17,024 bases of DNA, taken from contig JBDNIO010000204.1 of the NCBI GenBank assembly GCA_041688215.1, forward strand, positions 1 through 17,024. Reading direction: 5' to 3'. Below, piece by piece: positions 1 to 7,200 of this stretch. The position numbers and the translations under genes were made by a program. The stretch is from JBDNIO01 sp041688215 (lineage in GTDB: Bacteria; Pseudomonadota; Gammaproteobacteria; Nevskiales; Salinisphaeraceae). Every line of letters starts with the position of its first letter. Positions within the stretch are counted from its first letter, which is position 1. Under the pieces are notes generated by a model. The model searched no databases and was not told where the DNA came from. It saw only the letters and a list, made by a program, of their open reading frames with translations.

Positions 1-342
1 GTGTTCTTCCCCGAAGGCCGGTTACGGGTGTATGTCTACGGTGCACCGGTAGACATGCGCAAAAGCTTTACCGGCTTATACGCCCTGACCAAGCACACCC
101 TGGGCCAAGAGCCGTTATCCGGGGACTTATATGTCTACATCAACCGCAGCGGTAACTATCTTAAATGCCTGTACTGGGACCGTACCGGGTTTTGCCTGTG
201 GGCCAAGCGCTTAGAGCGCGGCCGCTTTGTGCCGGACTGGTCGCGTGCGGTTGACCTGGAGCTGGATTACACCGGTTTGAAACTGCTGCTTGAAGGCATC
301 CCCCCGGCGCGGCAGAAACTACGTTACACGACAGGGAAATAA
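1..342 (+). CDS. tnpB: IS66 family accessory protein TnpB
   Basis: A 113-residue protein of the IS66 Orf2/TnpB family, the small accessory protein needed with TnpC for IS66 transposition; its biochemical role is poorly known. The family signature is clear: the segment YGAPVDMRKSFTGLYAL near residues 13-29, then the LYWDRTGFCLWAKRLERGRF block near residues 57-76. Length matches the usual 110-120 residues. The first base of the window is the G of a GTG codon; this may be the true start or the protein may begin a few codons upstream, outside the window. It is followed by a broken tnpC, so it is probably non-functional in transposition. Confidence 0.85.
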   Translation: MFFPEGRLRVYVYGAPVDMRKSFTGLYALTKHTLGQEPLSGDLYVYINRSGNYLKCLYWDRTGFCLWAKRLERGRFVPDWSRAVDLELDYTGLKLLLEGIPPARQKLRYTTGK

Positions 343-353
343 TACGACTAAAA

Positions 354-419
354 CCCGCACAATATCAGCTATTTAGCGTATAATAGCGGGCATAGGAAAG
401 CTCGCAACACCCGCACAAT
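354..419 (+). repeat. Direct repeat CCCGCACAAT flanking a TATAAT box
   Basis: The 10-base word CCCGCACAAT occurs at 354-363 and again at 410-419, between tnpB and the tnpC fragment, bracketing a TATAAT at 379-384 and an AGGAAA that could serve as ribosome binding site at 393-398. It could be a regulatory feature of the IS or a footprint of rearrangement. Function unknown. Confidence 0.45.
379..384 (+). promoter_or_regulatory. Possible -10 box upstream of the tnpC remnant
   Basis: A perfect TATAAT hexamer lies about 40 bases upstream of the tnpC fragment. No good -35 hexamer is seen at 16-18 bases upstream, so this may be chance. Confidence 0.2.
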
Positions 420-640
420 TTGGACATGATCCCCTGGCTGCGGTTACTGCTGAGCGGGATCATCTACAACGCGATAATCAAGCCCTGCACCAACAAGTCG
501 ATACCCTGGGCCAACGCCTGGCCACGCTGGCGGCCGTGCAGCCAGCTCCCACGCGTGAGATTGCCGCACATACCCGGCGCACGGCCGCCGCTTTGTTGCC
601 CGTTATTACGCACCGAAATCTATGCGCAGCCTGCACTTAA
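420..640 (+). pseudogene. tnpC: IS66 transposase TnpC, N-terminal fragment
   Basis: In the frame of codon 437-439 the DNA reads AAVTAERDHLQRDNQALHQQ followed by VDTLGQRLATLAAV, typical of the N-terminal leucine-zipper-like coiled coil of IS66 TnpC. That frame ends at a TAA at 638-640 after sequence no longer resembling TnpC. Upstream the frame has no ATG. A TTG/ATG start region at 420-428 is in another frame, suggesting a frameshift near 430. The helix-turn-helix, zinc-binding and DDE regions are missing. The remnant is about 70 codons long. Confidence 0.65.
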
Positions 641-725
641 AGCGAAAACTTCCAGACGACACTAGGCAAGGAGCACACCGGGGTGATGTTACTCTGGCTT
701 ACTGCCTTATCTACGAGAGATCACC

Positions 726-1505
726 TTGCCCTACTTTCTGGCCTTGCTTTTGCTGTTCATTCCCGGCTTCGCGGCCGCCCAGGCGAGTGATTCGCAATGC
801 TTTACCGGGTATGCCTACCGCCCCGCCGACGACAGGCTGGCATTTACTGCTCGTTACGTGCCGGAGCCGCAAAAACAGGGCCGCGCAAAAATATGGCATG
901 TAACCTATCGTGGAACGGACAATGCAGTGCTGGCCACCAAGAATCTGGATTTTTCCTTCCATGGCTACGTTCCAGTTTTCAAGAAAAAACTCACCCAGTC
1001 CGACGATGTGGCGGGCATCCGGCGCGACACCCAGGGAAACTGGCAGATGCTCAAGGAGAACCGCAGCAGCGGCGAAGTGGAGGTCGAACCGTTTGATATC
1101 GCGCCATAAATGGCTGCGAATAACGGCATACACCCTTTTATCCAGGCACATTTTGCAAGCTTAATGGCGCATGAAACGGTTAACTTCAAGTTAGTGCTGC
1201 CTGCGCGCAAGCGTGTGGTAAATATGCGTATGGATCGCATCGACGACACCACTATCAACGGCAAATCGGCGGTGCTTTTTCGCGCCCAGGTGGACATGCT
1301 GTTCATCAACTGGTTTACCCAGAAACTGGTGTTTGCATACACCCCGGAAAACAGGCAACTACTGGAATACCGCGGCGTTTCCAACCTGCAGGACGACAAG
1401 GGCGAAGCCTACCCGGTGAACATCCGCTACTATCAGGGCACCCCGCCGGCGTCGGTGCCCGCATTGCCCGCAGCAACCGCCTGCCCGGCCCCGGTAACCG
1501 GATAA
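726..1505 (+). pseudogene. Secreted protein of unknown function, interrupted by an in-frame TAA
   Basis: Two halves in the same frame, 726-1109 and 1110-1505, are separated only by TAA at 1107-1109. Together they would encode about 259 residues. The N-terminal half begins at TTG 726 after GAGAG and has a clean signal peptide (PYFLALLLLFIPGFAAA, cleavage after AAA or AQA), then a predicted mature domain with CFTGYAY and WHVTYRGTDNAVLATKNLDF. The C-terminal half continues naturally with HPFIQAHFASL, VNFKLVLPARK, and a conserved-looking NRQLLEYRGVSNLQD near the end. I recognise the overall pattern as a conserved periplasmic protein of Gammaproteobacteria but cannot name a function. An ATG directly follows the stop, so re-initiation is possible, but that product would lack a signal peptide. 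The stop therefore most likely marks a pseudogene. Confidence 0.6.
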
Positions 1506-1577
1506 GCCCTACTGCAAACAGGGGAAGCTCAGGCGTACACCTGCGGCTAAAGTCTGCGGATAACAAGGGAGAAACAC

Positions 1578-2441
1578 ATGACACAGGAACGTGCGCGCGC
1601 CTTGCGCCTGGTGGTAATTGCTTACATCACAGCCGTGGCGATTGGCGCGGTATTTTTGCTGATTACGCCGGGCGGGCCTTTGATGAAGGCTTTTATTGCG
1701 GATGTGGCGGCCACTGCCGTCATCTTCATATTCAGCCGTATTTACAGCAATTCCAGTTTTTACGATCCCTATTGGAGCGTGATCCCGCCGCTGCTGGCGG
1801 TTTACTGGATGCTGGCCGCCGGCGACGTGGGCGCACGCGGTTTACTGGCGTTTACGCTCGTGTGTTTCTGGGCAGTGCGACTGACCTGGAACTGGACCAC
1901 CTACTGGAGCGGACTCGACCACGAAGACTGGCGCTACCCCATGGTGCGCAGCACTTACCCGCGTTTCGCGCTGCTTTCGGATTTCGCCGGCATCCACATG
2001 TTTCCCACCATTCAGGTGTTTCTCGGCTGCCTGCCGCTCTACGCCGCCATAACCTACGGTAACGGCGCGCTCATCTGGCTGGATTACCTGGGCGCGGCCG
2101 CCATGTTTTCTGCGGTGATTATTGAACTGATCGCCGACCTGCAACTGCATGCTTTTCTTAAAAAACGCAAGCACGGCGAATTTATCCGCAGCGGCCTCTG
2201 GGCCTGGTCGCGCCATCCGAATTATTTTGGTGAAGTACTGTTCTGGTGGGGCCTTATGCTGTTCGGTCTAGCCGCCTACCCGGCCGGTTGGTGGTGGCTG
2301 ATTGTGGGCGCACTCGCCATGACGCTGATGTTCGTATTCGCCAGCATCCCGATGATGGACAAACGCAATTGTGAACGCCGGCCCGGGTACGCTGAGTTCA
2401 TGCGCAAGGTGCCCATGCTGGTACCGGGACCACCGAAATGA
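1578..2441 (+). CDS. DUF1295 / steroid 5-alpha-reductase-like membrane protein
   Basis: A 287-residue polytopic inner-membrane protein. Hydrophobic segments lie near residues 10-29, 36-52, 66-82, 88-106, 140-160, 165-192 and 220-262. The family signature GLWAWSRHPNYFGEVLFWWG near residues 208-227 is the conserved SRHPNYFGE block of the DUF1295 and 3-oxo-5-alpha-steroid 4-dehydrogenase superfamily, which includes NADPH-dependent lipid reductases and isoprenylcysteine methyltransferases. The start is well supported by AAGGGAGAAACAC just upstream. Length is usual for the family. The substrate is unknown; a lipid or isoprenoid double bond is the family-level guess. It is followed 32 bases later by a Rieske oxygenase, so the two may act on a common hydrophobic substrate. 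Confidence 0.9.
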   Translation: MTQERARALRLVVIAYITAVAIGAVFLLITPGGPLMKAFIADVAATAVIFIFSRIYSNSSFYDPYWSVIPPLLAVYWMLAAGDVGARGLLAFTLVCFWAVRLTWNWTTYWSGLDHEDWRYPMVRSTYPRFALLSDFAGIHMFPTIQVFLGCLPLYAAITYGNGALIWLDYLGAAAMFSAVIIELIADLQLHAFLKKRKHGEFIRSGLWAWSRHPNYFGEVLFWWGLMLFGLAAYPAGWWWLIVGALAMTLMFVFASIPMMDKRNCERRPGYAEFMRKVPMLVPGPPK

Positions 2442-2473
2442 ATCTGTAAATAACGCACCCACTCACCATCCCG

Positions 2474-3775
2474 ATGCAGCCGCCGCCGACAATACCGGCG
2501 AGCTGGTATACCGTCGGAACGAGTAAAGAATTACGCGGCGCGACTATGAAAACCGCCACCGTGGCTGGTATCGATCTGGTTATCTACCGTACGCAAGCCG
2601 GTGAGCTGTGTTGCGTACAGGATCGTTGCCCGCACATGAGTGGTCGTTTTTCCGCCGGCGGAAAAATCAACAACGATGAGTTAATCTGCCCGGTACACCG
2701 CTTTCGCTTCGCGCCGGACGGCACATGCCGCGGCAGCGGGTACGACACGCCTGCGCCCAAAGCCTGCACCAGACCCTGGCCCTGTCTCGATCGTAACGGC
2801 CTGTTACTGGTGTATTTCCATCCAGACGGCGAAGCACCCGACTGGGAGCCACCACAACTGGAATCCGGCTGCTGGAAGCCCATGAGCATTTTTCTGGATA
2901 AGGTCGCTACGTCGGCACAAATTGTCATGCAGGGCATTGCCGACATGGGCCACCTGCGCACCGTGCACGGCTACGAGGACGTCCAGATGGACAGCGACTT
3001 TCACACCGAGGGCGCACAGCTTAAAGTCAGCTACAGCTTCACCTACGTGGGCAGTCTGCCGGGCTTGGGTGGGTCGCTCAAACGCCTGGGCGAACGCTTG
3101 CAAACCCGCACCCGGGTACGCTTTGACTACCTGGCTTGTGGCATTGGTTATTCGGTCACTCATGTGCAGATTCCGGCGATGGGGGTGGCGATGCGCCATT
3201 TCGTGAACCCCACACCCCTGGACGCCGATACCGTCGTGCTATATCACAGCATTGCCCTGAACCGCATCGAGAATCCGGCAACAATAAGCCCCGTTTTCAA
3301 GTTTTTTCCGCGCAGCTGGACACAGGCGCTGATGCGCCAGGTGCTACTCAGGGGCTACCGTCACGACATCGAAGACGACATGGCATTGTGGACGCAGATG
3401 CGTAATCCGCTAAAGCGCGCGCGACTGCAAATCCTGTTCCCCAAACACCAGCGCCAGCATGTTAACGTTTCAGGATTCGGATCGGAACGGCATGTTATTA
3501 CAGTTTTTAATAGATTTTTTCGACTAATCCCGGTGCTGGCGGCGCTGTGTGTGGCATCGACTGTGTCCGCCGGACCTGACCAATCCTGCCCCCGCCAAGC
3601 TGAAACTCGCCTCGGTACACGCCGCCGTAGCCGCGCTGGATTCCGACAGCCTGATTTACAGCAAAGACGCGCAGCGCGCCGTGCCGGTAGCCTCCATCAC
3701 CAAACTGATGACGGCGATGGTGGTGCTCGATTCGGATGCCCCGCTGGACGAATGGCTGACCATTGTCGAGCGTGA
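2474..3775 (+). CDS. Rieske [2Fe-2S] non-heme iron oxygenase, C-terminus fused out of frame to pbpG
   Basis: The first ~330 residues are an aromatic-ring-hydroxylase/steroid-oxygenase-type Rieske protein. Cluster ligands C52-x-H54 and C72-x2-H75 fit the C-x-H-x17-C-x2-H motif. Mononuclear iron ligands D157-x2-H160-x4-H165 (ADMGHLRTVHG) follow, and an acidic segment DIEDDMALW near residue 305 is the likely region of the third ligand. The layout resembles KshA/DAF-36-like oxygenases that act on sterols, but the substrate cannot be told. It needs an external reductase, not seen here. The last ~95 codons (from about 3490) run through the signal peptide of pbpG and then read pbpG in the wrong frame (Arg-rich, low-complexity), so the natural C-terminus is lost or lies near 3490. 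There is no good ribosome binding site at ATG 2474; the N-terminal sequence PASWYTVG nevertheless supports this start. Confidence 0.75.
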   Translation: MQPPPTIPASWYTVGTSKELRGATMKTATVAGIDLVIYRTQAGELCCVQDRCPHMSGRFSAGGKINNDELICPVHRFRFAPDGTCRGSGYDTPAPKACTRPWPCLDRNGLLLVYFHPDGEAPDWEPPQLESGCWKPMSIFLDKVATSAQIVMQGIADMGHLRTVHGYEDVQMDSDFHTEGAQLKVSYSFTYVGSLPGLGGSLKRLGERLQTRTRVRFDYLACGIGYSVTHVQIPAMGVAMRHFVNPTPLDADTVVLYHSIALNRIENPATISPVFKFFPRSWTQALMRQVLLRGYRHDIEDDMALWTQMRNPLKRARLQILFPKHQRQHVNVSGFGSERHVITVFNRFFRLIPVLAALCVASTVSAGPDQSCPRQAETRLGTRRRSRAGFRQPDLQQRRAARRAGSLHHQTDDGDGGARFGCPAGRMADHCRA

Positions 3776-4537
3776 AAAACAGCCGCCAATTAGTTCTTTT
3801 TCGCGCCTGCGGGTGGGTCGAAATTACAGCGCCTGAACCTGATCCGCATCATGCTGATGTCGTCGTAAAATCTGGCGGCCTACGTTCTGGCGCACAGCTA
3901 CCAGGGCGGGTATAACGCCTTCATCACGGCGATGAACGCCAAGTCCCGGGCGCTGGGTATAACGCATACGCAGTCGGTGAACCCGAGCGGCTTGTCAGCG
4001 CAAAACCGCGCCTCCGCTTCAGACCTGGTCAAGATGGTAATCGCCGCGGCTGGCTACGAAAAAATTCGCGGATTCACACAAACAGATTTCTATTCCGCGG
4101 CATTTCGCAACCCACCCCATAGCCTGCCTTACGGCAATACCAATCCCCTGGTGCGCCGCGCCGACTGGGATATTCGCCTGAGCAAAACCGGTTATCTGGA
4201 TGTGGCCGGGCAATGACTGGCCGTGGTAGCGGCAATAGAGGGAAATGAAATCGTCATGGTGTTTCTAAATTCCTTCGGCCGGCGCTCACCTTTAGGCGAT
4301 ATCGGCCGTGTTGCCCAGTGGCTGAAAACCGGAGATGGCGGCCAGGTGGCGCGCGCCGCACGCAATTACGAGCACCGAAAAACCTGGCAATTCACCCAGA
4401 TCGACAAGCTACCCAGCAACTTTGTAACTTCGGCAAGCACAGGGAATACGAGCGAAGAAAAAGCGAAGCCGCCGAGCCCCTTGCGGCATCTCATCCGTCT
4501 GTCCGCCCCGTTGCGCAACGTTTATCTGCCGTTGTAA
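3492..4537 (+). pseudogene. pbpG: D-alanyl-D-alanine endopeptidase (PBP7-like), multiply inactivated
   Basis: Fragments in different frames together make a PbpG/DacA-type low-molecular-weight penicillin-binding protein, a periplasmic peptidoglycan endopeptidase. Pieces: signal peptide LIPVLAALCVASTVSAG (about 3520-3570), body from NPAPAKLKLAS at 3588 with the active-site SITK at 3693-3704, then LRVG, then LNLIRIMLMSS in a new frame, the KTG box at 4184-4192, and a C-terminal tail to 4537. Lesions seen: an apparent one-base loss in the T6 tract near 3515-3520, a shift near 3570-3580, a one-base loss near 3818 (GGT.CGAAATTA), a TAA at 3866-3868 exactly in the middle of the SxN motif (SS-stop-N, expected SSEN), and TGA at 4214-4216 just after KTG. 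Clearly dead. The tail after about 4430 is low-confidence homology. Confidence 0.85.
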
Positions 4538-4550
4538 CACACCGTAATTC

Positions 4551-5042
4551 TCAGGGTAATATTTTCCCCGCGTTGATGAACCGCTGCAGCCAGTAGGGGT
4601 TATCTACGGTTTCCAGCACCACCTCGTCGCGGTTGAGCGGCGCATGCAGCATCTGGCCATTGCCGACGTAAAGCCCCACATGCAAACCATCATCGCTGCC
4701 CGACTGTACGGGATTGAGGCGATAAAACAGCAAATCGGCCGGCTTGACGTCATAAAACGGGATGGCCGTCGTCGCGCGAAGCTGACCTTGCGCATCACTT
4801 GGTATTGCAAAACCTGCCTCAGCGTAACTGAAAAATACCAGCCCGCTGGCATCAAAACCATGGCGGTCGGCGCCGTCATATCGATACGGCGCCCCGACTT
4901 GCGCGCCGGCTGCACCCAGTACCGCCGCCCGCGCCGGCGATGTCGCAACCGGCTTGATCAAAGACGATTCGCAGCCCGCCAGAAATAGTAATGCCAGGAA
5001 AGGAAATACAAGCGCGGCGCAAACAACTCTACTTGTATTCAT
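4551..5042 (-). CDS. NlpC/P60-family lipoprotein lacking the catalytic cysteine
   Basis: A 163-residue putative lipoprotein. The N-terminal signal has a lipobox LAGC with C24 as the lipidation site, followed by an NlpC/P60 (C40) domain, a family of periplasmic peptidoglycan endopeptidases that cleave D-Glu-DAP type links. The recognisable core is GAPYRYDGADRHGFDASGL (residues 50-68), where family members have FDCSGL. Here the nucleophile position is A65, coded GCC, two base changes from TGC. H121 (DGLHVGLYVG) and H133 (MLHAP) of the triad region remain. It is therefore likely a non-hydrolytic pseudoenzyme, or an evolving decoy or binding protein. The ATG chosen gives the signal peptide; it lies 5 bases after the SDR stop, so translation is probably coupled. 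An upstream in-frame ATG at 5099 would spoil the signal peptide. Confidence 0.85.
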   Translation of the reverse strand: MNTSRVVCAALVFPFLALLFLAGCESSLIKPVATSPARAAVLGAAGAQVGAPYRYDGADRHGFDASGLVFFSYAEAGFAIPSDAQGQLRATTAIPFYDVKPADLLFYRLNPVQSGSDDGLHVGLYVGNGQMLHAPLNRDEVVLETVDNPYWLQRFINAGKILP

Positions 5043-5047
5043 TGTAT

Positions 5048-5902
5048 TTATAGAGGCGCAAAATAATCCGGTTTGCCCGCAGTCCACAGCTCGCCCCACA
5101 TGCGGCCGCCGCCATCCACGGTGAGTACTTCGCCGTTGATAAAACTACCCGACGGCGCGCTTAAATAAATACAGGCCTCGGCTATTTCCATCGCGGTACC
5201 GGGCCGACGCATGGGATTGGCCTGTGGGAATTCCTTAACTGCTTCGGGCGGATAAACGTCCAGACCCTGGGTCGCAGTCAAACCGGGGGCGACGCAGTTA
5301 ACCCGAATATTCAGCGGTGCCCATTCAATCGCTACCGTGCGGCTCACCCCGACCACGCCGGCCCGCGAGGCCACCGTATGCGCGACGCCGGGCATGCCGC
5401 GCTCGATATCTACCACCACGTTGACTATGGAACCGGGGATAGATTTATCGCGCCAAAATTGCGCGGCTTTTTGCATCATGTACCAGGTGCCGTTGAGATT
5501 ATTGTTAATAACCGCGTTCCAGCCTTTGGGTGAGAAATCGATCGCCTGACCCGGGAACTGGCCGCCGGCATTATTCACCAGAAAATCGAGCTGGCCGAAG
5601 GCGTTATCAATAAACGCATATAACGCGGCAACCTGTTCCGGTTCACGCACGTTGGTGGGTACAGCACGGATGTCGCAGTGTTTTTGCTTGGCAAAATCAA
5701 CGACACGATCCAGCTTTTCTGCCGTGCGCCCGCAGAGTACAACCGACGCGCCCAGGCGGGCGAACAACAATGCGGTGGCCAACCCGATACCGCTGCCGCC
5801 GCCGGAAACCAGCGCCACCTGGCCGGCAAAAAGATCCGGCCGGTAGACCGTTTCAGCCGCCCAGAGGGCTTCCAGGTCAGCGTTATCGGAAGGTTGCGTC
5901 AC
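5048..5902 (-). CDS. SDR family oxidoreductase, PECR/dienoyl-CoA-reductase-like
   Basis: A 284-residue Rossmann-fold short-chain dehydrogenase. The dinucleotide motif GGGSGIG is at residues 34-40, FLVNNAGGQ near 110 and NCVAPGL near 205. The usual catalytic YxxxK is replaced by HTVASRAGV, with no Tyr and Arg at the Lys position. This is the pattern of peroxisomal trans-2-enoyl-CoA reductase (PECR) and 2,4-dienoyl-CoA reductases (HxGxA[KR]AGV), whose C-terminal GSFINGEVLTVDGGG region also fits. The likely role is reduction or oxidation of an acyl-CoA in the pathway of the neighbours. The start is GTG at 5902, overlapping the acyl-CoA dehydrogenase stop as GTGA, which indicates translational coupling in the minus-strand operon. 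Cofactor preference cannot be read with confidence. Confidence 0.9.
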   Translation of the reverse strand: MTQPSDNADLEALWAAETVYRPDLFAGQVALVSGGGSGIGLATALLFARLGASVVLCGRTAEKLDRVVDFAKQKHCDIRAVPTNVREPEQVAALYAFIDNAFGQLDFLVNNAGGQFPGQAIDFSPKGWNAVINNNLNGTWYMMQKAAQFWRDKSIPGSIVNVVVDIERGMPGVAHTVASRAGVVGVSRTVAIEWAPLNIRVNCVAPGLTATQGLDVYPPEAVKEFPQANPMRRPGTAMEIAEACIYLSAPSGSFINGEVLTVDGGGRMWGELWTAGKPDYFAPL

Positions 5903-7113
5903 GCTCGCAGCAAATCATCGCTGATGATTATTTTGCGTACTTCGGTTGTGCCCGCGCCAATCTCAAGCAGCTTGATGGAACGATACAGGCGATTGATTTC
6001 CGATTCCCAGATATAGCCCGTACCGCCGTGAATTTGTACCGCCTCATTCAACACCTTGTTCAGGGTGTCGGCGGCATACATTACCGACGCGGCGGTAAGT
6101 TTGTGAATATCACCGCGGCCACCGCCTTCGTTACCAAGCGTAGCCGCAGCGCGCAGGGTCTGGTAGGTGAACAAGCGCATGGATTCCACCCACACATACA
6201 TATCCGCGAGCTTGCCGCGAATCATCTGGAAATCGCCAATGGGTTTGCCGAACTGTTTGCGCTGGCCGGCGTAGTCGATGGAAAGTTGCAGGGCACGCTC
6301 GGCTATCCCTAAGCAAATCGGCGAAATCATGGCGCGCTCCAGGTCCAGCCCGCTCATGACTACCCGCACCCCCGCATCCTCGGCGCCTACCAGATTCTCG
6401 GCCGGCACGCGGCAATCATCGAACACCAGCTCCGCGGTCTGGCTGCCGCGAAAGCCCATTTTTATAAGCTTCTGAGCCACCTTGAAACCGGGAAAATCCT
6501 TTTCGATGATGAACGCGGAAATGCCTTGCGCGCCCTTGTCCTTGTCGGTTTTGGCGTACACCAGCAGCACGTCCGCGACGGGGCCGTTGGTGATGTAAAG
6601 CTTGCGGCCGTTCAGAATATAATCCCCGCCGTCACGGCGGGCGGTGGTGCTCATCGAACCCAGGGCATCGGAACCGGCACCGGGTTCGGTGAGCCCGAGC
6701 GCGCCGATTAATTTACCGCTGCAAAGGCCAGGCAAGTATTTCTGCTTCTGATCTTCATTGGCGTTGCGCAAAATGTTGTGCAAACAGAGATTTTCGTGCG
6801 CCACCCAGGACAGCCCCAGCGCATGATTCCAGCGTGAAAACGCTTGTAAGACCAGACCGCTGGTCATTAAATCCAGGCCCGCGCCGCCGTATTCCTCCGG
6901 TGCGGTTACGCCGAAAAATCCAGTCTCGCCAATTTTGGGAAAAATTTCATCCGGCCACCATTCTTCGTCGTCCATGCGCTGTGCCAGCGGGTAGAGTTCC
7001 GCGTGGGCGAAGCGGTCCGCCTGAAACAGAATTTCGGCTTCGTCGTTGCTCAAGCCGGTAAAAGCCTGCATGACGCTTGGCGGCGCGCTGGCCGGGATCT
7101 CGTTGTTGGTCAT
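5899..7113 (-). CDS. Acyl-CoA dehydrogenase, isovaleryl-CoA-dehydrogenase-like
   Basis: A 404-residue FAD-dependent acyl-CoA dehydrogenase. The family blocks are in order: GVTAPEEYGGAGLD, SHNLC-like VAHENLCLHNILRNAN, LTEPGAGSDALG, YITNGPVADVLLVYAKTD, DLERAMISPICLGIAERAL, RKQFGKPIGDFQ, NEAVQIHGGTGYIWE and the FAD-binding end GAGTTEVRKI. The C-terminal catalytic glutamate position of MCAD-type enzymes is Gly (EIGAGTTE), whereas Glu is present in LDLER (residue 259). That is the arrangement known for isovaleryl-CoA dehydrogenase, suggesting a methyl-branched substrate. The start at ATG 7113 follows GAGAACGCC; the longer form from 7170 has no support. It probably feeds the carboxylase encoded on the other strand. 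Electrons would go to ETF, which is not in this window. Confidence 0.92.
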   Translation of the reverse strand: MTNNEIPASAPPSVMQAFTGLSNDEAEILFQADRFAHAELYPLAQRMDDEEWWPDEIFPKIGETGFFGVTAPEEYGGAGLDLMTSGLVLQAFSRWNHALGLSWVAHENLCLHNILRNANEDQKQKYLPGLCSGKLIGALGLTEPGAGSDALGSMSTTARRDGGDYILNGRKLYITNGPVADVLLVYAKTDKDKGAQGISAFIIEKDFPGFKVAQKLIKMGFRGSQTAELVFDDCRVPAENLVGAEDAGVRVVMSGLDLERAMISPICLGIAERALQLSIDYAGQRKQFGKPIGDFQMIRGKLADMYVWVESMRLFTYQTLRAAATLGNEGGGRGDIHKLTAASVMYAADTLNKVLNEAVQIHGGTGYIWESEINRLYRSIKLLEIGAGTTEVRKIIISDDLLRA

Positions 7114-7200
7114 GGCGTTCTCAGTTTCTTCGAAGGATTTATGGCAACAATGGGTCTGATTATTGCGCAACGGTATAGCGTTTAGCTTCGTCCAATATGG

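Larger units (their letters stand above)
1..640 (+). mobile_element. IS66-family insertion sequence remnant
   Basis: The window opens inside an IS66-type element. An intact TnpB-like gene is followed by a short fragment that reads as the coiled-coil N-terminus of an IS66 TnpC transposase in a frame with no clean start and an early stop. The DDE catalytic part of TnpC (normally several hundred codons) is absent, so the element cannot move on its own. The left end lies outside the window. The right end is not securely visible; a GCTTAC at 697-702 resembles the IS66 terminal sequence but this is weak. No target-site duplication can be checked. Confidence 0.75.

Noticed and set aside
697..702. 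GCTTAC as the right end of the IS66 element
   Set aside because: Only six bases match the general IS66 terminus; the left end is outside the window and no duplication can be checked.
1107..4216. Reassigned stop codons, suggested by in-frame TAA at 1107 and 3866 and TGA at 4214
   Set aside because: Intact genes in the window end at TAA (SDR, carboxyltransferase, esterase) and TGA (dehydrogenase, hydratase, biotin carboxylase) at expected positions, and pbpG also has frameshifts.
7114..7170. Longer dehydrogenase start at 7170
   Set aside because: The extra 19 residues (Asn/His/Cys-rich) do not match the family, and ATG 7113 has a better ribosome binding site.
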